This document shows, in pieces, positions 27,601 through 39,700 of a DNA stretch of 64,000 nucleotides. A program made the translations under genes and the position numbers. Position 1 is the first letter of the stretch, and every line of letters begins with the position of its first letter. The notes beneath the pieces are model-generated. The model was given only the letters and a program-made list of their open reading frames with translations. It was not told where the DNA came from and searched no databases. Origin of the DNA: Marinilabiliaceae bacterium JC017 (GTDB lineage Bacteria; Bacteroidota; Bacteroidia; Bacteroidales; Marinilabiliaceae); the NCBI GenBank assembly GCA_004296775.1, contig RHGE01000025.1, forward strand, positions 1 to 64,000, read 5' to 3'.

Positions 27601-30512
27601 CCAACTCCAATTGGAAAAACAATATTACTGTTAGCCTGTGTATCTCCCGGCACAAATAGTGAAAGTCCGCCATTGGAAGCCTTGCCATCACTATAGAACA
27701 TTTTTGTATCGGCATTACCGCCATTTCCGGTAAAACGATCCAGGGAACTTTGATTATGGAGATAATCCACCGTTAGTTTATATGGTCCCATATTTATCCG
27801 GCCATACCAGTAGCTGATACGACCGATTTTCACATCACTGGTCAGGGTAATCACTTCACTCTCCGGTTGAGGATTCATTTTAATATTACCCAATTCCGCT
27901 CCTTTTTCCGTGTTAATTCGAACACCTGCATCCTTAAACATGATAAGGGCATCCTTATGGGTGGTGCCATGCTCATACACGCCACATTTACCATTTTTAT
28001 TCACGGTTAAGGGCCCATATAACCGGATGGCATGTTCCCCCTGATCCAACGTTCCGCTGTTAATGATCAGGTCATTCTCAACCCGCATGATTTTGGCATG
28101 GTAATCTGTTTTCACATTTAGGGCTGACTTCTGCGAATCGGAATCGATTAACAAACGTTTACCAGCTGGTTTATCCACGACAACGTTCCAGAAATATTCT
28201 TCAAAATCATCTTCAACGGGGTGTCCAATGTATAGCGTACCGTCTTCAGTGCCGTTAAAGGTGGTGGTATTAGGCTTATTTGCATCATACAGATACCCGT
28301 AATTATTCCCATCCTGTGTAGCCTGCGCATCAATGGTAAAATTACGCCCGATGGATACATCATATCCTCTGTGATTAAGAAAGGTTTTAGCATTAATGGT
28401 AAGGTCATTAGATACTTTCAGCTCCGAGTGAAGATCCACCTGAATTTCCGAATCCGACAAGTGGCTAACCTCAAAATCCCACACATTTGCTGTTGATTTG
28501 AAACCCACGGTCTCCCCATCACTGAGTTGAATATGCACTTTTCCTCCAGTCACATTATAATTTCCTTCTGAAGAAGGTATATAGAAGTCATATGAATTAG
28601 GACTTCCAAAAGTAACATCAGAATTATCTTTTATCCTGATCTCTCCACCCGACATCATAAAGACATCATCTTCCCCGCTCAAACCAAATAAAGGATAATC
28701 ATTAGTAACCTCTCCTTCTTCACCATAATTACCCCGCACAATAAGTGTCCCTCCCGACTGCTTATAAGAGGCTTTCCCTCCGGATCTCCCTCCCGGCCGA
28801 AATTGGGCCACATTTACCTCTCCATCCTCAATGTTTACCGTGGCGTTACTGGATGGCCAATAAATGATTCCAGCACTATTCCGGGTACTAAATAAACCGC
28901 CCGAAACTTTAAGCTCCCCCATAAGAGATAAAGCCTTATTTGATTTATTTCCCCAAATCGTCGAGGTAGTTGTTGAATAAACCTGTACCCCGTCACCTGC
29001 TAACCACAATCGGCCATTCTTTCCGATGGCATAATCACCAAGATTCCCTTCCGTAAGTGTAGGTATATGAATGTTACCAGTCAACTTCAGGGTTCCACGG
29101 TATATCCACAAGGCCTTTCGTACTTCGGGATCAGCTTCAGAAAAAGCACCAGATTCATTTGATCCCACCTTATTAGCACCAAACAACCGGAAATAAGCAG
29201 CATTGTCAGCATACATCTCCAGGATATGGGTTTTATCGGTTCCTTTTTCCACAATTAAATTGTAAAAATCAGTAGTTCCATAAAGACTTACCTTACTATC
29301 CTGTTCACCATCAAACCTGACGGTAACACCGCCTTTGCTTGAAAACTGATCATACATGGGGTCCGACTCATTAGTAAAACGCACGCTTCCCCTGTTAATA
29401 AAATCGCCCCCGATGGCAAACTGGTGGTAAATCTTGTGGTAGTTACCTGAACCCGGCAATTTCCACTCTATCGCAAAACGTGTTATTTTATATTTTCCTT
29501 TAGTATTACCTCTACCTGTTGAAATCTTTCCATTTGCTTCTACTGACACATTGCCATCCACATCGATATGCAGGATATCTTCAGAACTATCATCATTAAT
29601 CTTAAAATTCCCTTTTTGAATGGTCAGATTGCCGCAAACGGTAAAATCTTTTAGAAGCGTTAAAGTGTTTGCTTTTTTACTGAGGTTGACCTCTACGTTG
29701 CAGAAGGTACGCGGATTTGAAATGGAATAACTACCGCCCCTATAAACCACTGTTCCCTCGCCCTGGTTTTTCGAGATAAAATGAGTGGCATCACCTGCCG
29801 GAAAGTTATCCGCAGCCATGATGATCCGGCCACTACCCGAAATAGTGGTAAAGGTATGGCCGCTGGTTTTGCCCAGATCCAGGCCGCCTTCAACGGTCAG
29901 AGCCCCACACGTCAGACTATTCCAATTCATGTTTACCCGGCGTCCCGTCTTAATGACAATATTCTCGTCAAGCGATTTAGGATAACTATTCAACGGATTA
30001 ATCAATTGGTTTCCCGATGGGTCCGTTGTCCATACCGCCGGATCTTTCCAGTTCCCGTCCTTATACGCATACCAGGTAGTAACCGATTTACCGGTTGCTG
30101 TACTAAGTTTCCCGTTTTTTTCTTCCTTCAATACCCCATCCTGGCGAAGACCATCATTCCCATTTCCAATAGAAGAAGAAGAAGTGACATTTTCCACTTG
30201 ACTTGCTTCATTAACATCAATGGTAAACGGATCATTCATGCCTGAAAAACCATGATCTATTTGTGAAGGGCATGAAGAAAGCAAGGCTTCATCCCCATAT
30301 TTAACAGCATTTGGCCAAATTAAGAACTCATTCCCTTCAATGCATTCATCATTACCATCAACATCATTCCACGTCATTAAACAATCATCTATAGCAATAT
30401 CCTCTCCACTCCATGTTATATTCGGAGTTCCGGTAAGATGAACAGACAAACTCCATAAAACAAAGCAGGCAACAATTTTAAAAGAAACCCGGTGTAAAAT
30501 TTCTCCTTTCAT
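21678..30512 (-). CDS. Giant T9SS-secreted beta-solenoid surface protein B, paralogue of A
   Basis: A 2944-aa protein. The first 30 residues resemble the signal peptide of A (MKGEILHRVSFK against MKREILRRISFK). Residues about 31-138 are unlike A: acidic, Cys-containing and of no recognised family. From about 140 (ATGKSVTTWYAYKDGNW) it follows A closely for most of its length; the LamG-like and GDYLLAGHD domains of A (about 400 aa) are absent. A second variable part lies around the KNWNDGTIW module. The shared C-terminal block runs about 2414-2944 (RWWWYVGHGVTDVSS, YLAPMQAFWVKS). It ends in a T9SS sorting domain nearly identical to that of A (ISRKVFVK). Surface or secreted; function unknown. 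Confidence 0.85.
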   Translation of the reverse strand: MKGEILHRVSFKIVACFVLWSLSVHLTGTPNITWSGEDIAIDDCLMTWNDVDGNDECIEGNEFLIWPNAVKYGDEALLSSCPSQIDHGFSGMNDPFTIDVNEASQVENVTSSSSIGNGNDGLRQDGVLKEEKNGKLSTATGKSVTTWYAYKDGNWKDPAVWTTDPSGNQLINPLNSYPKSLDENIVIKTGRRVNMNWNSLTCGALTVEGGLDLGKTSGHTFTTISGSGRIIMAADNFPAGDATHFISKNQGEGTVVYRGGSYSISNPRTFCNVEVNLSKKANTLTLLKDFTVCGNLTIQKGNFKINDDSSEDILHIDVDGNVSVEANGKISTGRGNTKGKYKITRFAIEWKLPGSGNYHKIYHQFAIGGDFINRGSVRFTNESDPMYDQFSSKGGVTVRFDGEQDSKVSLYGTTDFYNLIVEKGTDKTHILEMYADNAAYFRLFGANKVGSNESGAFSEADPEVRKALWIYRGTLKLTGNIHIPTLTEGNLGDYAIGKNGRLWLAGDGVQVYSTTTSTIWGNKSNKALSLMGELKVSGGLFSTRNSAGIIYWPSSNATVNIEDGEVNVAQFRPGGRSGGKASYKQSGGTLIVRGNYGEEGEVTNDYPLFGLSGEDDVFMMSGGEIRIKDNSDVTFGSPNSYDFYIPSSEGNYNVTGGKVHIQLSDGETVGFKSTANVWDFEVSHLSDSEIQVDLHSELKVSNDLTINAKTFLNHRGYDVSIGRNFTIDAQATQDGNNYGYLYDANKPNTTTFNGTEDGTLYIGHPVEDDFEEYFWNVVVDKPAGKRLLIDSDSQKSALNVKTDYHAKIMRVENDLIINSGTLDQGEHAIRLYGPLTVNKNGKCGVYEHGTTHKDALIMFKDAGVRINTEKGAELGNIKMNPQPESEVITLTSDVKIGRISYWYGRINMGPYKLTVDYLHNQSSLDRFTGNGGNADTKMFYSDGKASNGGLSLFVPGDTQANSNIVFPIGVGRRYTPVTVNVANVPSSGGYITVTPVDDELRTTDLSGGHLLSYYWRVRNNGFSNQPKVKYQFRYHDDDVNGSEDAYVPGSVLAVAPFTRSRINLVSKVNTKINTITYDNGSNGRFPLVEANYTAGEPDRFVGAPGMYFSNANYKNWNDGTIWHKGSKNGPTGEVPTEGSIVYIYRDGASQGRVWGDGLLHTPAEIILQHNYSVYPKPDGENVPRLQFQTAGTYDLGKVSGTGMISFKLPEDIKLKGDFGDFGNNPDSYYLYFGGDGTITNIPVPIPNLMIEAGNKIIDQKITVNSDYIIQGRATVIQKKDVEIKRDLVVGFWSGGVLQFPGSGDEVAITVGRNIDFTQRTADGERSILVQNSSNRLNHRLIVKGDIIHGNNDDWQFDLFNGEGKPNVIFELQGDGNNHYNRSSNAVPEFYRIIMNKGNAQAETFIFNESFALRGSTVNRDKALELQNGTLVLNHPAIKINLTTGNDPFPIPASAALEVRQGSVRASGNSGINLDGKLSITGGVVDMSGGDNPIVYSASGDATLEVKDGSLTVGSQIRRDTGSEIGVLNYSQTGGSVVVGSDAAPVNERGVFEVLGTGSEFNHTGGSLHIARAQDVPSIAALYLDPEKNNVRGSTITIGDAATNGHQEIGIYSTIPLGNMEVNNASGKKPVAKQWVVPLTLSGDLTIQPGATFDANGLDLYVGGNFSNTGTFTHHNNTTYLNGLSAQIMSGNTTFYNLVKSGTNNLVLTASSTSLDIDNKFEFKGGVLKSNDNKIQIQGHCVFDGTHISGGADKGIVLNGTGPAQQTISGNGTLGVLTINNPAGVTVPLGNQLSINRALRLQAGVFNIDKNLLVLNVDCDVVPVNDFSATNMIQTNISFTDNGVKKYLPAGVSSFVYPMGSGNKYTPVTWNVTANDNSNGYIIVKPANEYHPSVEDPANVLQYHWVLKAGDISGFSANMRMKYDPADVSVTGSNSISKYITARLLFNKEGEWNKNRGTGVIDVDNHELLFDFTVTDNNGISGDYTAGIDEAIPDKVPTYISKDNGNWTNAAVWDTYPEGGGVVPPGGPRGTLVIINHEITLTDNSISSYRTTINDGGMLKVGTTYGHRLGEVLGTGTLYLESGRLPAGIYDDFASPTGGTFEFGGADNYNFLSDITSVNNLILSGTGERRFPNLDLQLYGDLEIFRVKAINEHDRTLLLKKNLIYDGASFDAGTGSKAKVIFNGHTVQNISGTKSLTGTNAFNHFQVNNPAGVTVNTNIDIRNNLYLTDGVIYNTHGKVFTINNTSHDAVIGGGVDAYVEGTLSKRINRGDRFTFPVGDKQRYGQLSVSNTNTSGNALWEVEYFNYDPGVDNYNRDDLCDPVEYVSSNEYWRVKGPAAAKAVLTLRWDKHSGFTPDGDFRIVEWINSSPRQWHEKAICDLVGTASSGTVSLANPMNFNAFNFGNIVTFGSTYIGMTSWIGNTTDWHLSSNWMNGKVPSEGDDVTISSAPTGGNFPEVNASAQINNLTLEAASKMTIGAGIDFTIHGDLKNDGLFIVQTEVDNMTSVITQGIISGSGKEEIDFSFTPRWWWYVGHGVTDVSSTTYNAMDGSQMLLYEYDTSIHNWSQIKQNGIPFNKPLKGYHMNYKDPTTIKYTGHLHNGDYNSEPLQAGWQLVANPYVSYVDLDLERTNPNSSWTFTNIPKFVYMRTKVGTERVAIVYDIEDPLASSLEASQYLAPMQAFWVKSWGDGHYGVKKSARTHTPKQRGLKSAVVTPNNIFRLTLANAYTYDYAAVIFNKDGTVTFTTNDAVKLENSKKNSVRISQLYTLKSEKKIVINRLPEIEEGTDVPLFITVGEQAVGEQSLKLINNNDFNVDIPVVLEDLVTGEKVNLRAIPEYNFMSDAVTDQQRFILHFEKEGDVPTAIDNNSEDEVLVYGNHGKVVIDLSENLFNGKEVNVELYTLSGKTVYTGELAGTHMEQRVPRTSAFYIVNLRGEQKVISRKVFVK

Positions 30513-30726
30513 AGCGAATCAGTTAAGTTGTATTTATGTTGTTTTCGCAAAACCAACTGGCATTGGTATTTAACTTGATCTTTCGAAGGTTAGCGAATTA
30601 GCTTTTCCCGCAACGAAAGTAACATAAACAATCTATCCTATAAATAACACCCGTCATGTTTTGATTAAAAGCCCAATTCCATACACAAACGTTGCATTCT
30701 TATCCAGCAGTTTAAAAAACAAGAAA

Positions 30727-30758
30727 AGGCTGTCGTGAACATATTTTCACAACAGCCT
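30727..30758 (-). terminator. Probable intrinsic terminator after giant gene C
   Basis: AGGCTGT (30727-30733) pairs with ACAGCCT (30752-30758), with GTGAA/TTCAC extending the stem. It lies about 40 bp beyond the stop of gene C. Same GGCTGT core as the A/B terminators but otherwise diverged. Confidence 0.7.
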
Positions 30759-30798
30759 CTATATTTTACATCGTTTGATGCTCGTTTTCTACAGGAAT

Positions 30799-33700
30799 TT
30801 AATCTTCCACGAATATTTTTTTTGAGATCACCTCTTCACCAATCGTAAGTTTAACCAGGTAATAGGCACGATCCCTTGGAACAACATGTTCAAAGTGATC
30901 GCCATTAAATCGGCCGGAATAAACCTTGGCCCCATTAATTGAGAATATCTCTACAGGTGTCTCCGGGGTAAACAGGGTTCCAGATAAGTTCACAATAATC
31001 TTTCCTGCTTTACCGGTAATCAACACGCCATGCTGATCTACTTCCTTTTCATTGATATCGGTAGATATATCTTCTTTAGCTCCAAAATGAATGATAAACC
31101 GCTGCTGATCTGTCACAGGTTCAGAAGTAAAATGATACTCCGGATCTTCCCTAAGATCAACCTTGGTGCCATTTATCAAGTCTTCAAGTGTAACAGATAC
31201 TTCCTCATTAAAATCACCAATATTGATGGCCTTGAGCGTTTGATCTCCAAAGGCCTGTGACCCGACGGTAATATACACCGGCACATCCTTTTCTTTCTCA
31301 ATTTCCGGTAAGACATTAATAACTGTCTTTACCTCGCCTTTCAAAGTGTACAACTGAGAAACCTTCTTGCTTGTCTCGGCATATTTTTCACCATCATTCA
31401 TTGTAAACAGCTCAGCACCATTCTCATGAAAAGCAACAGCCGAATAGTCATAAGTATACTGATTGCCCAACGTGAGCTTAATCACATTATCAGGCGAAAT
31501 AGTAGCCGCTTTAAATTTATTCTCCCCGGGATCATGTTTTCGTGCCTTTGCAGAAACGCCAAAAGTACCATTGCCATAACTTTTCACCCAAAACGCCTGC
31601 ATAGGAGCCAAGTACCTGGACGCTCCCGGGTGCGACGCATAAGGATTGTTGATATCATACACCACTGCTACCCGCTCACTTCCAATGAAAGTCCGCATGT
31701 AAACATACTTCGAAACATTATTAAATGTCCAGTTAGCTCCAGGATCCGTTTTTTCCAGATCCAAATCCACATAGCAACTATAAGGATTAGCCATCAGGTG
31801 CCATCCATATATTAAGGACCCAAGTGAATAATCTTCATTGTGAAGTAATCCCTTTGTCGTCACCGTTCTTGGATCTTTATAGTTGGCATGGTATCCTTTC
31901 AACGGAATGTTGAACGACGTAGTGTTATTCGTTATTCTATCCCATTTTCTATTGGCAGTATTATACTCGTATAAAAACAAATTGCCGGTATTAGAAGCAG
32001 TGTAATTGCCCGATGTTACTCCATCGACCGCATGCCCGAAGTACCACCACTTTCGTGAAGGATAACTGAATTGAACTTCAGCCTCTTTTGTTCCGGTAAT
32101 ATTTCCTAACGGCAGGAAGGATGTCACCTTTTCGGTAGAGTAGTGAATTTTAAAACTACCTCGAATATCCATATCCCCATTGACGGTAAATTGGGAACCT
32201 TCAGCCAATTCCATATCGGCTGAGGAGGCAATATTTAAATTGCGCACCTGAACTTTTCCCGTAATTAACGGATATTTGGTTACACCACTATTAATCGTCA
32301 CATCGGAACTGGCACCGGGAATAATTGAATTACTCCAATTGGTTACATCGTGCCAGTTTGTATTTTTGCCCAACCAGAAATAATCCGGAATATAGATGGC
32401 ACCAAAGGTAAAGTAACTACCTGTTGAAAACTCATTGAAATTTAAAACCGAAGAAGTTCCCAATGTTTTATCAGCGGTATTTGGAGCACTTATTGCAACT
32501 TCTCGCCAACCATTATGCGCCGGATTTTCCCAGGTAACAATTCGCAGTTTATCATCAGGTGTTACACCACTGCCCCCATCCCAACGTAATTTTACATTCG
32601 CTTTAGAAGAACCAGGCCCTTTCACGCGCCAGTACTCATTCCGGCTAACGTATTTAACAGGATCAAGAACTTCAGAAGGCGTTAATCCGGCACTCTCTGG
32701 ATTATCATTGTGATAAACGGCTTCCCAGATCGAATTCGCCGACACATCTGAAACCGTAATTTGGCCATAACGATTACCGTTACCCACAGGGAACATGAAA
32801 CTTGCCCCTCCGTTTATATTTTTCTGCAATGACCCGTCCACATAGGATGATGAGCTTCCACCCACAACAGCATTTCGATCAGTGTTAGTGACCGTTAACC
32901 GCCTTCCGGATTTGGTATTCAAAATTCCTTGTGTCAGCAACAGGTTGTTACTAACTTCCACATCTGTTAATAACTTGGCACCTGTAGCATTTTTAATTTC
33001 CAGATTAAAGAGTCCATTAGTTGAAGTAAATCCTGCACTACCGTTAACATTCTGTTCACCCTCACCATTCAGGCAAAGTGTTCCGTAACGAGCATCAAAG
33101 TTTCCACTTTCGAAAGTCACATTACCTTTGGAATGAATAGTACAATTATGCTCGTTGACAATTGTTGCACCATCCAAAGTCAAGTCACCATGAACAACAA
33201 AATCAAGATTCGGCAAACGGCGGTTACCCTTCCCACTAAAAATAACATTGTTAACAGCCGGAATTTCACCCAGCACATCATAATTTTTCCCGGTCCCGGT
33301 GAACTCAAGCGTTCCCCCGCCGGCACATAAAAATTCATCGTACACCCCTGCCGGCAAGTTTCCACTTTCCAGCACAATTTTTCCGGTTCCACTCACAGTC
33401 CCCAAACGATGCCCCAGTGTGTTACCAGTTGTTAACACCCCACCATCTAAAATGTGACTTCGGTAGGCTGCCATGAAATTAGCAGGCATGGTTAATTTAT
33501 GTTTAACATATATAACACTTCCTCGCGGCCCTCCTGCAGGAACACCAACACCTTCCCCACCTATAGCGCCATTGTCGGGATTATAAGTGGCCCAGGTTTT
33601 CACATCCGTCCAAGGTCCATTGTTAAAAGTTATGAAAACAGGTACCTGATCCGGAATAGCATGAGTAACGCCAGCTGTGTAATCTCCATCAATTCCATTA

Positions 33701-36700
33701 TCATCAGTATCACCAAACCTGAATTTCAATTCATTGTTCGTTTCGTTGAAATCCTCCACGAAAAATTTCTCCCATTTGATGCTGTTACTCAACAGGCGGG
33801 CTGTGATATAGTCTTTGGAAGAATAGGGAGAAGTCACTTTTACGTCCTCCGGATAATTTTTCATGGTAGCAACTCCAGTAAAACCTTCTATGCCTTCAGC
33901 ATCTAAAGTCCAGTTATACTGCAACACATTATCACCATCAACAATTTCAGGCGTTTTAGTTTCATCATCATCAATAATACTCAAGTGTTTTTCGTTCGCC
34001 GCTTTCACCCGAATGCTACCGGTATTATTTCCATTCGCTTTAATATCCAATTTAACAGGCGTGTATTTCCCGGTTGAACCAATCGGATAAACAAATGTTT
34101 CGTCAGAAGTAATTACAGGAAAGTATTTTTTAATACCAGCATCGGTAAATGAGATATTGGTTTGAATCATATTGTATTCAGAGAAAGGTGCTCCTTCCTC
34201 AATTACTGCATCCTTCTGAAGTACCAACAAATTCTTACCAATATTGAATACACCTCGTTCCAAACGTAACTTATCGGTAATTGTAGTAGCAACTGCTTCG
34301 GTCGGGACTTCTACCCCATGAATGTTATACACACTCAGCCGGTCGAATATTCCTCCTCCGGAAAGCGATTGCAAGTCAGTTCCATTAAAAACAACCCCCT
34401 TACTGGCCCCGGTACATAAACAAGTAATTCGACAATCCACATCCCCTTTTGTCCACACAGTATTATCACCGCTATCGAAAACACCTGTTAGTAAACTGGT
34501 GGTATTCTCTATTGTAACATCAGTATTGGCAGCCAGTTGTAATTTACTTGTACCAACACGTTTTGTCAGATAATAAAAAGTAGTGTTACCCGTAAGCATC
34601 TGATCACTGCTACCTTCAAAATAGGTAGTATTACCATTTGCCAGGTAGGTGCCATTATTGGTAAAGTTCCCCTTAAGGGTTAAATCCAATCCATTTGCAT
34701 CACAGGTGGCGCCAGACCCTATCGTTAAATTTTCATTAAGTACCAATGGCACCGTCCACAATTTGGCAGTAGGTGCATTAGTTGAATTAACGGTGAGGTT
34801 TTTCATGGCCTTACCGCCATATACCCCAATCTCCTGATTGGCCGGTGTTAATGCATTTCCCAAAGTAAATCCGGAACCGGTTGAAATATTTACCACATCC
34901 GGATTGAAATACAAGGCTGCTACCGTTGGCGCCGTTTGCTGACGCACAATGGTAATGTTACTATTGGGCTCCACCTGTTTAAAAGAACTACCCGTATTTA
35001 GAATTTCAAATACTCCCCTGTTGCCAACCGGCGCATCGGTCTCGCCTATGGTAATGGTACTGACTGCTTTATTCTGGTTGAAAGTTAAAACACCCTCATC
35101 GGTAATGGTAGAGCGACGAATTTGTGAGCCTACTCTTAATGTACCTTCTTCTACAGTGATATTGGACGACCCCGACGCGGTATACTCAATGTAATTATTG
35201 GTACCACCATTACAAAGCACCGCTCCCTGGTTATCCACAATCAATTTACCATCCAACCAAATACCGGTATTATCGCCACTCACCCTGGTCTTGGCACCAC
35301 TTTTTACACGTAAGGTAGAAGTGGTAGGTATTTTAAAATCATCATCCCCGGTACTCAGGTTAATGTCAATGTCTTTATGATCCAGGAAGCATTCGCCCGA
35401 CTTCAGCGTTAAAGCTTTAACCAAACCTCTGCCCCGGGTTGGCCCCAACAGTTGGAAACCATTGGTAAAATGCACCTGCTCTGTTTCTGGTTTGTTAATA
35501 TCTACTCTATAAAAATCAGTTTTCCCGGCACCAGTTTTACTAACCGTTGCGGACTTTTCTCCGGCAAACTGGAAGATTAAGCGATTTTCATAAATATCCC
35601 AATAGTCTTCATCCCTCTCAAAACAATCAATATTACCGACCCCTTGAATTAAATCACCATGTAATATAATTCGATGCTCAATAACACTAAGGTCATCAGC
35701 ACCTGGCTTCCGAACTGAAATCTCCCTAAAACTTGTTGGGACTATCCCTGTAGAAGCCTGTGTAAAATCTAAATTCCCTTCAATGATAAGAGTTCTTCCT
35801 TTATAACCATTTTTAAAAACAATTTTACCATCATAATGATCCCCTACCAATACATCACCTTTTACATGAATATCACCATTTGGATTAGGATCATAATAAT
35901 GTCCGGCATTCATTCTTAATATTGAATTACCACGTATATTCAAATTGCCATTAATAGTTACATCCTTCCAAAAACTCAATTCATTACCATCTCCTTCCGT
36001 AGCCACATTAGGATATACCGTTGGAGAAGAGGGTAACCAAACGAAAGAATCTTCCGCCACATAAAGGAACCAACTATATTTTTCCTTGGCAAAATCCCCA
36101 AAATCACCATTAACATCAGGATCATTAGAACCATCCAAATATTGCGTTAACATTCCAGTACCGGTAATTCGATTAAGATTGACCGTATTGTCCAATCGTA
36201 TTTGCAAACGAGGTAGATCTTCAAATCCATGAGATACTGTAGTATCATGTTCAAACTTCAACATACCAATGTTGATGGTTGATGAACTTTCTGGCACCTC
36301 AATCCAATCTCCATTACGAATCACTACAATATCACCTCTCCCTGGCAAGTTCTTGGTTCGGGTAATTAAATTACCAAACTCATCTTTCCAGGTGGGATTA
36401 TACACATCAAACCAATCCCCGGACCTACGGCTGTAGAATGTTTTGACTTTATTAAACGGCTTGTCTTTTCCTCCAGTAAAATCACCGTCAATAAATTTTG
36501 AAAAACCAGGTGAACTGGCACTACTACTAAAAACAATCGTATTACCACTTATATCATTCCTGTTCTCTATCCAGTCCGTTCCTTCCAGACGTTCCCCCGC
36601 TAATTTTTTAGTGATGCCAGGTGTGTATTGAAAGTCCATCCGCACCACATTATTCGTCAAATGATCAAATCCTGTAGCTTTCGTCTGCCAATAGTAGCCT

Positions 36701-39700
36701 AATACTTCCTTGGCTTTTTTAGGGTCTGTAGCCGGATGTGCTTTATTTACCGGATTAATAGCCAAAGTACCGGAAGTAGCAGCTGTAGTTCCATAAGCTT
36801 TTACAAACACAGGGGTATATTTACCATCAACACCAATGGGATATTCTTTTATAATTCCGGAATATCTTCTGTTCTCCATTACAATATCCCGTGATAAACC
36901 TCCATCTCCTGCTGTTCCGGCGGATTGCACATAACGATTGCCGGAATAATTAATAAGATCCCCGGCCACATGAAAATTATAAGTTCCGCATTTTACTTTT
37001 CCATACCCTGAGGAGGCAAATGCAAAATCCTTCACATTCACATTGCTCTCTAAAACAACATCATCATAATTTCCAACTAACTGCAAAGAACCAAAACTTT
37101 GTTCTTTATCCGATGCACCTTTAAGATGGTGATCATTATTACCTTCCAGTTTAATAACACCACTACCTGCCGAACGTATTTCCCCATCCACAATTTCAAT
37201 ATCACCTCTAAAGGAAGGATTGAACTTACCGGGTTCAAAGGCGCCTCGTGAAATTTGAAATTTGTTGTTTACCTGAATGGCCCTTCCGGTTTCATCCATG
37301 GACAATTCATAAAAATCGCCGGATGTAGTGTGCCTTTCTTTGGCAATGTCAATTTTATAAAATTGCAGATTAGAACCGATAAAGTTATGGATTACCGAAT
37401 TTTTGTTGCCGTTGAAACGTGTGATATTATTGGTTGCTTCATATGATGCCCCACTTTCCACAATAAAATCATGGCCTATTTCCACATCATACCCCTCTGG
37501 TCGGAATGAAGGACTATTTGCACCTTTAATAGTAAAATCATTTAATACTTTTAATGGCAACGCCTCGGTATCAAATATATTATCCTGCCTATCGACATAT
37601 GAATAGATGCGTAGAAGTCTTCTGGTTGCATCTCCATTCTTAATGGTGAAATTATAGAAAGGAGCCCTACTGGTCATACGGCATTCACGCTCTTCCTTCA
37701 TGTTAATAATTACCTCGCCACCGGTAACATTATAACTGCCCTCCTGGGAATTAATCACCAATGCGAAAAGATAAGCATCATCCTGATAACGATCACCATC
37801 AGTATCATAACCATGCACACTTTCAATATTCAAGACTCCTCCGGACATCTGGAATACGTTGGTTTTATATGGCAAATGAAATGGGGCATAGTCTTCTTCA
37901 ATTCCCTCTCCCCGGACATTAACAACCCCGCCAGACTGAATATAGGCCCCCTGATGCGTACCGGCGCTCCCCAATGATGATGTTCGGAAATTATCCAGGT
38001 TAGCAGTTCCATCCTCAATCTTAAAAGCACCTTGCCCCCGAAGAAGGACACCAAATTTTGTATTATTGGTATACACCGTTGACGCACCGCTAATACGCAA
38101 TGATCCGTAGATAACTAAAGCCGCTTCACCGGAATTCATTGCTACATTGGCACCATCGGCCAGCCACAGGCAGGCATCTGAATCAATATCATAATCAGCC
38201 CCAGAGCCATAAGACAGCGTAGGGATTACAATATTACTTCCTAAACGCGCCGTACCAGCTAATAGTTTTAAGGCTTTTGCTCCCACTCGTTCGCCCACAT
38301 CACCTGACATAGGGCCGCTATTGTGGCCTAATAACTTAAAGTTATCTGTTGAAGAAGCACTGATATCACAGATATAAGTAGCATCAATTCCTTTGTCAAC
38401 AATGATGTCATAAAAATAGATGGGGCCGTTACACAATACGGTTTGGTTAGCAGCAGCGTTGGTAAAACTCACCTCAACGACACCGTTGTATGCCTTATTG
38501 GTATAATAGGAATTTTGGTAGGCTAGTCCCCGATTGGTAAAACGAGCCGTACCTTTATTGGTAAAATCTCCTTTAATAACCAGATTGTGAAAGGCATTTC
38601 CGGTTCCCACGGCCATTTGTCCGCTGGCTTCGATGGTAACATTTCCGTCTACGGCGATGTTTCGGGCCGTACTGCTGGTATTATTATTAACCCTGAAAAT
38701 ACCATTACGGATCAATAGATCCCCGTTTATGGTATAGTCATTTAACAGTGTTACACTATTTGAGGCACCGACTAAATCTACTTCCAGATTATAAAACGTG
38801 TGGTTGGTAGTCAGGTTATAATTTCCACCAGTTAACACAACCGTTCCTTCGCCTTTACCTTTGGAGATAAAGTGCGTGGCATCCCCGGCCGGGAAGTTAT
38901 CTTTTTGCAGTATGATACGCCCGCTCCCTTTTATTTCAGAAAAAGCCGGCCTGCTATTGGTTTTAATCTCCAAACGTCCGTCGACGGTAAGTGAACTACA
39001 GGAAAGATTCTCCTCATTCAACACAACCGTTTTTCCACTTTTAATCACCACATTATCACTTCCTAATTTGGGATAAGAAGGGGGTGTGGTATTATTCGGA
39101 ATGGCTGCTGCCGGATCCAGAGTCCAAATTGACGTATTGTTCCAGTCACCACTCCCTAAGGCATACCAGGTAACCCCTGGTTTTCCTTTTACCGGGCTTT
39201 TAATTTTATCTTTAGTTCCCAGGGTATAATACCCATTCTCAAAATTAGCATCCGTGATTTCAAACACCACCTGATCAACTTCGCCAATGGTAACCACAGA
39301 CGTATTCACCACCGAATAATTCCCGGATGTAGCAGAGCGATGTAACAACACATAGTTATCCACCGCCTGCGGATAGAGGCCGTTTTCAAAACCTTCTTTA
39401 AAATCAAAAGTCAACTTTGGGTTAAGATGTCCCGTTTTTTCAATGTACCAATCACGCTTCCAGCGTTCTTCCACACCAAAAGGCAGATTTAAATTAACCG
39501 CTGCATCGTTTGGTGTATTATTATGGGCTGCAATCAGGTAATCACCGTCACTCAGGCTACTTCCGGCATCGCCTAAATAGAGCCCTGCAGTAACGGCAGT
39601 TCTTATATTTCCGCTTGCTTCCTGGCCAATTCCAATATAATCGGCCAGATAGGAGTTATTGTAGCCGCTAATAGTACCAAAACGATCTTTATTAATAGCA

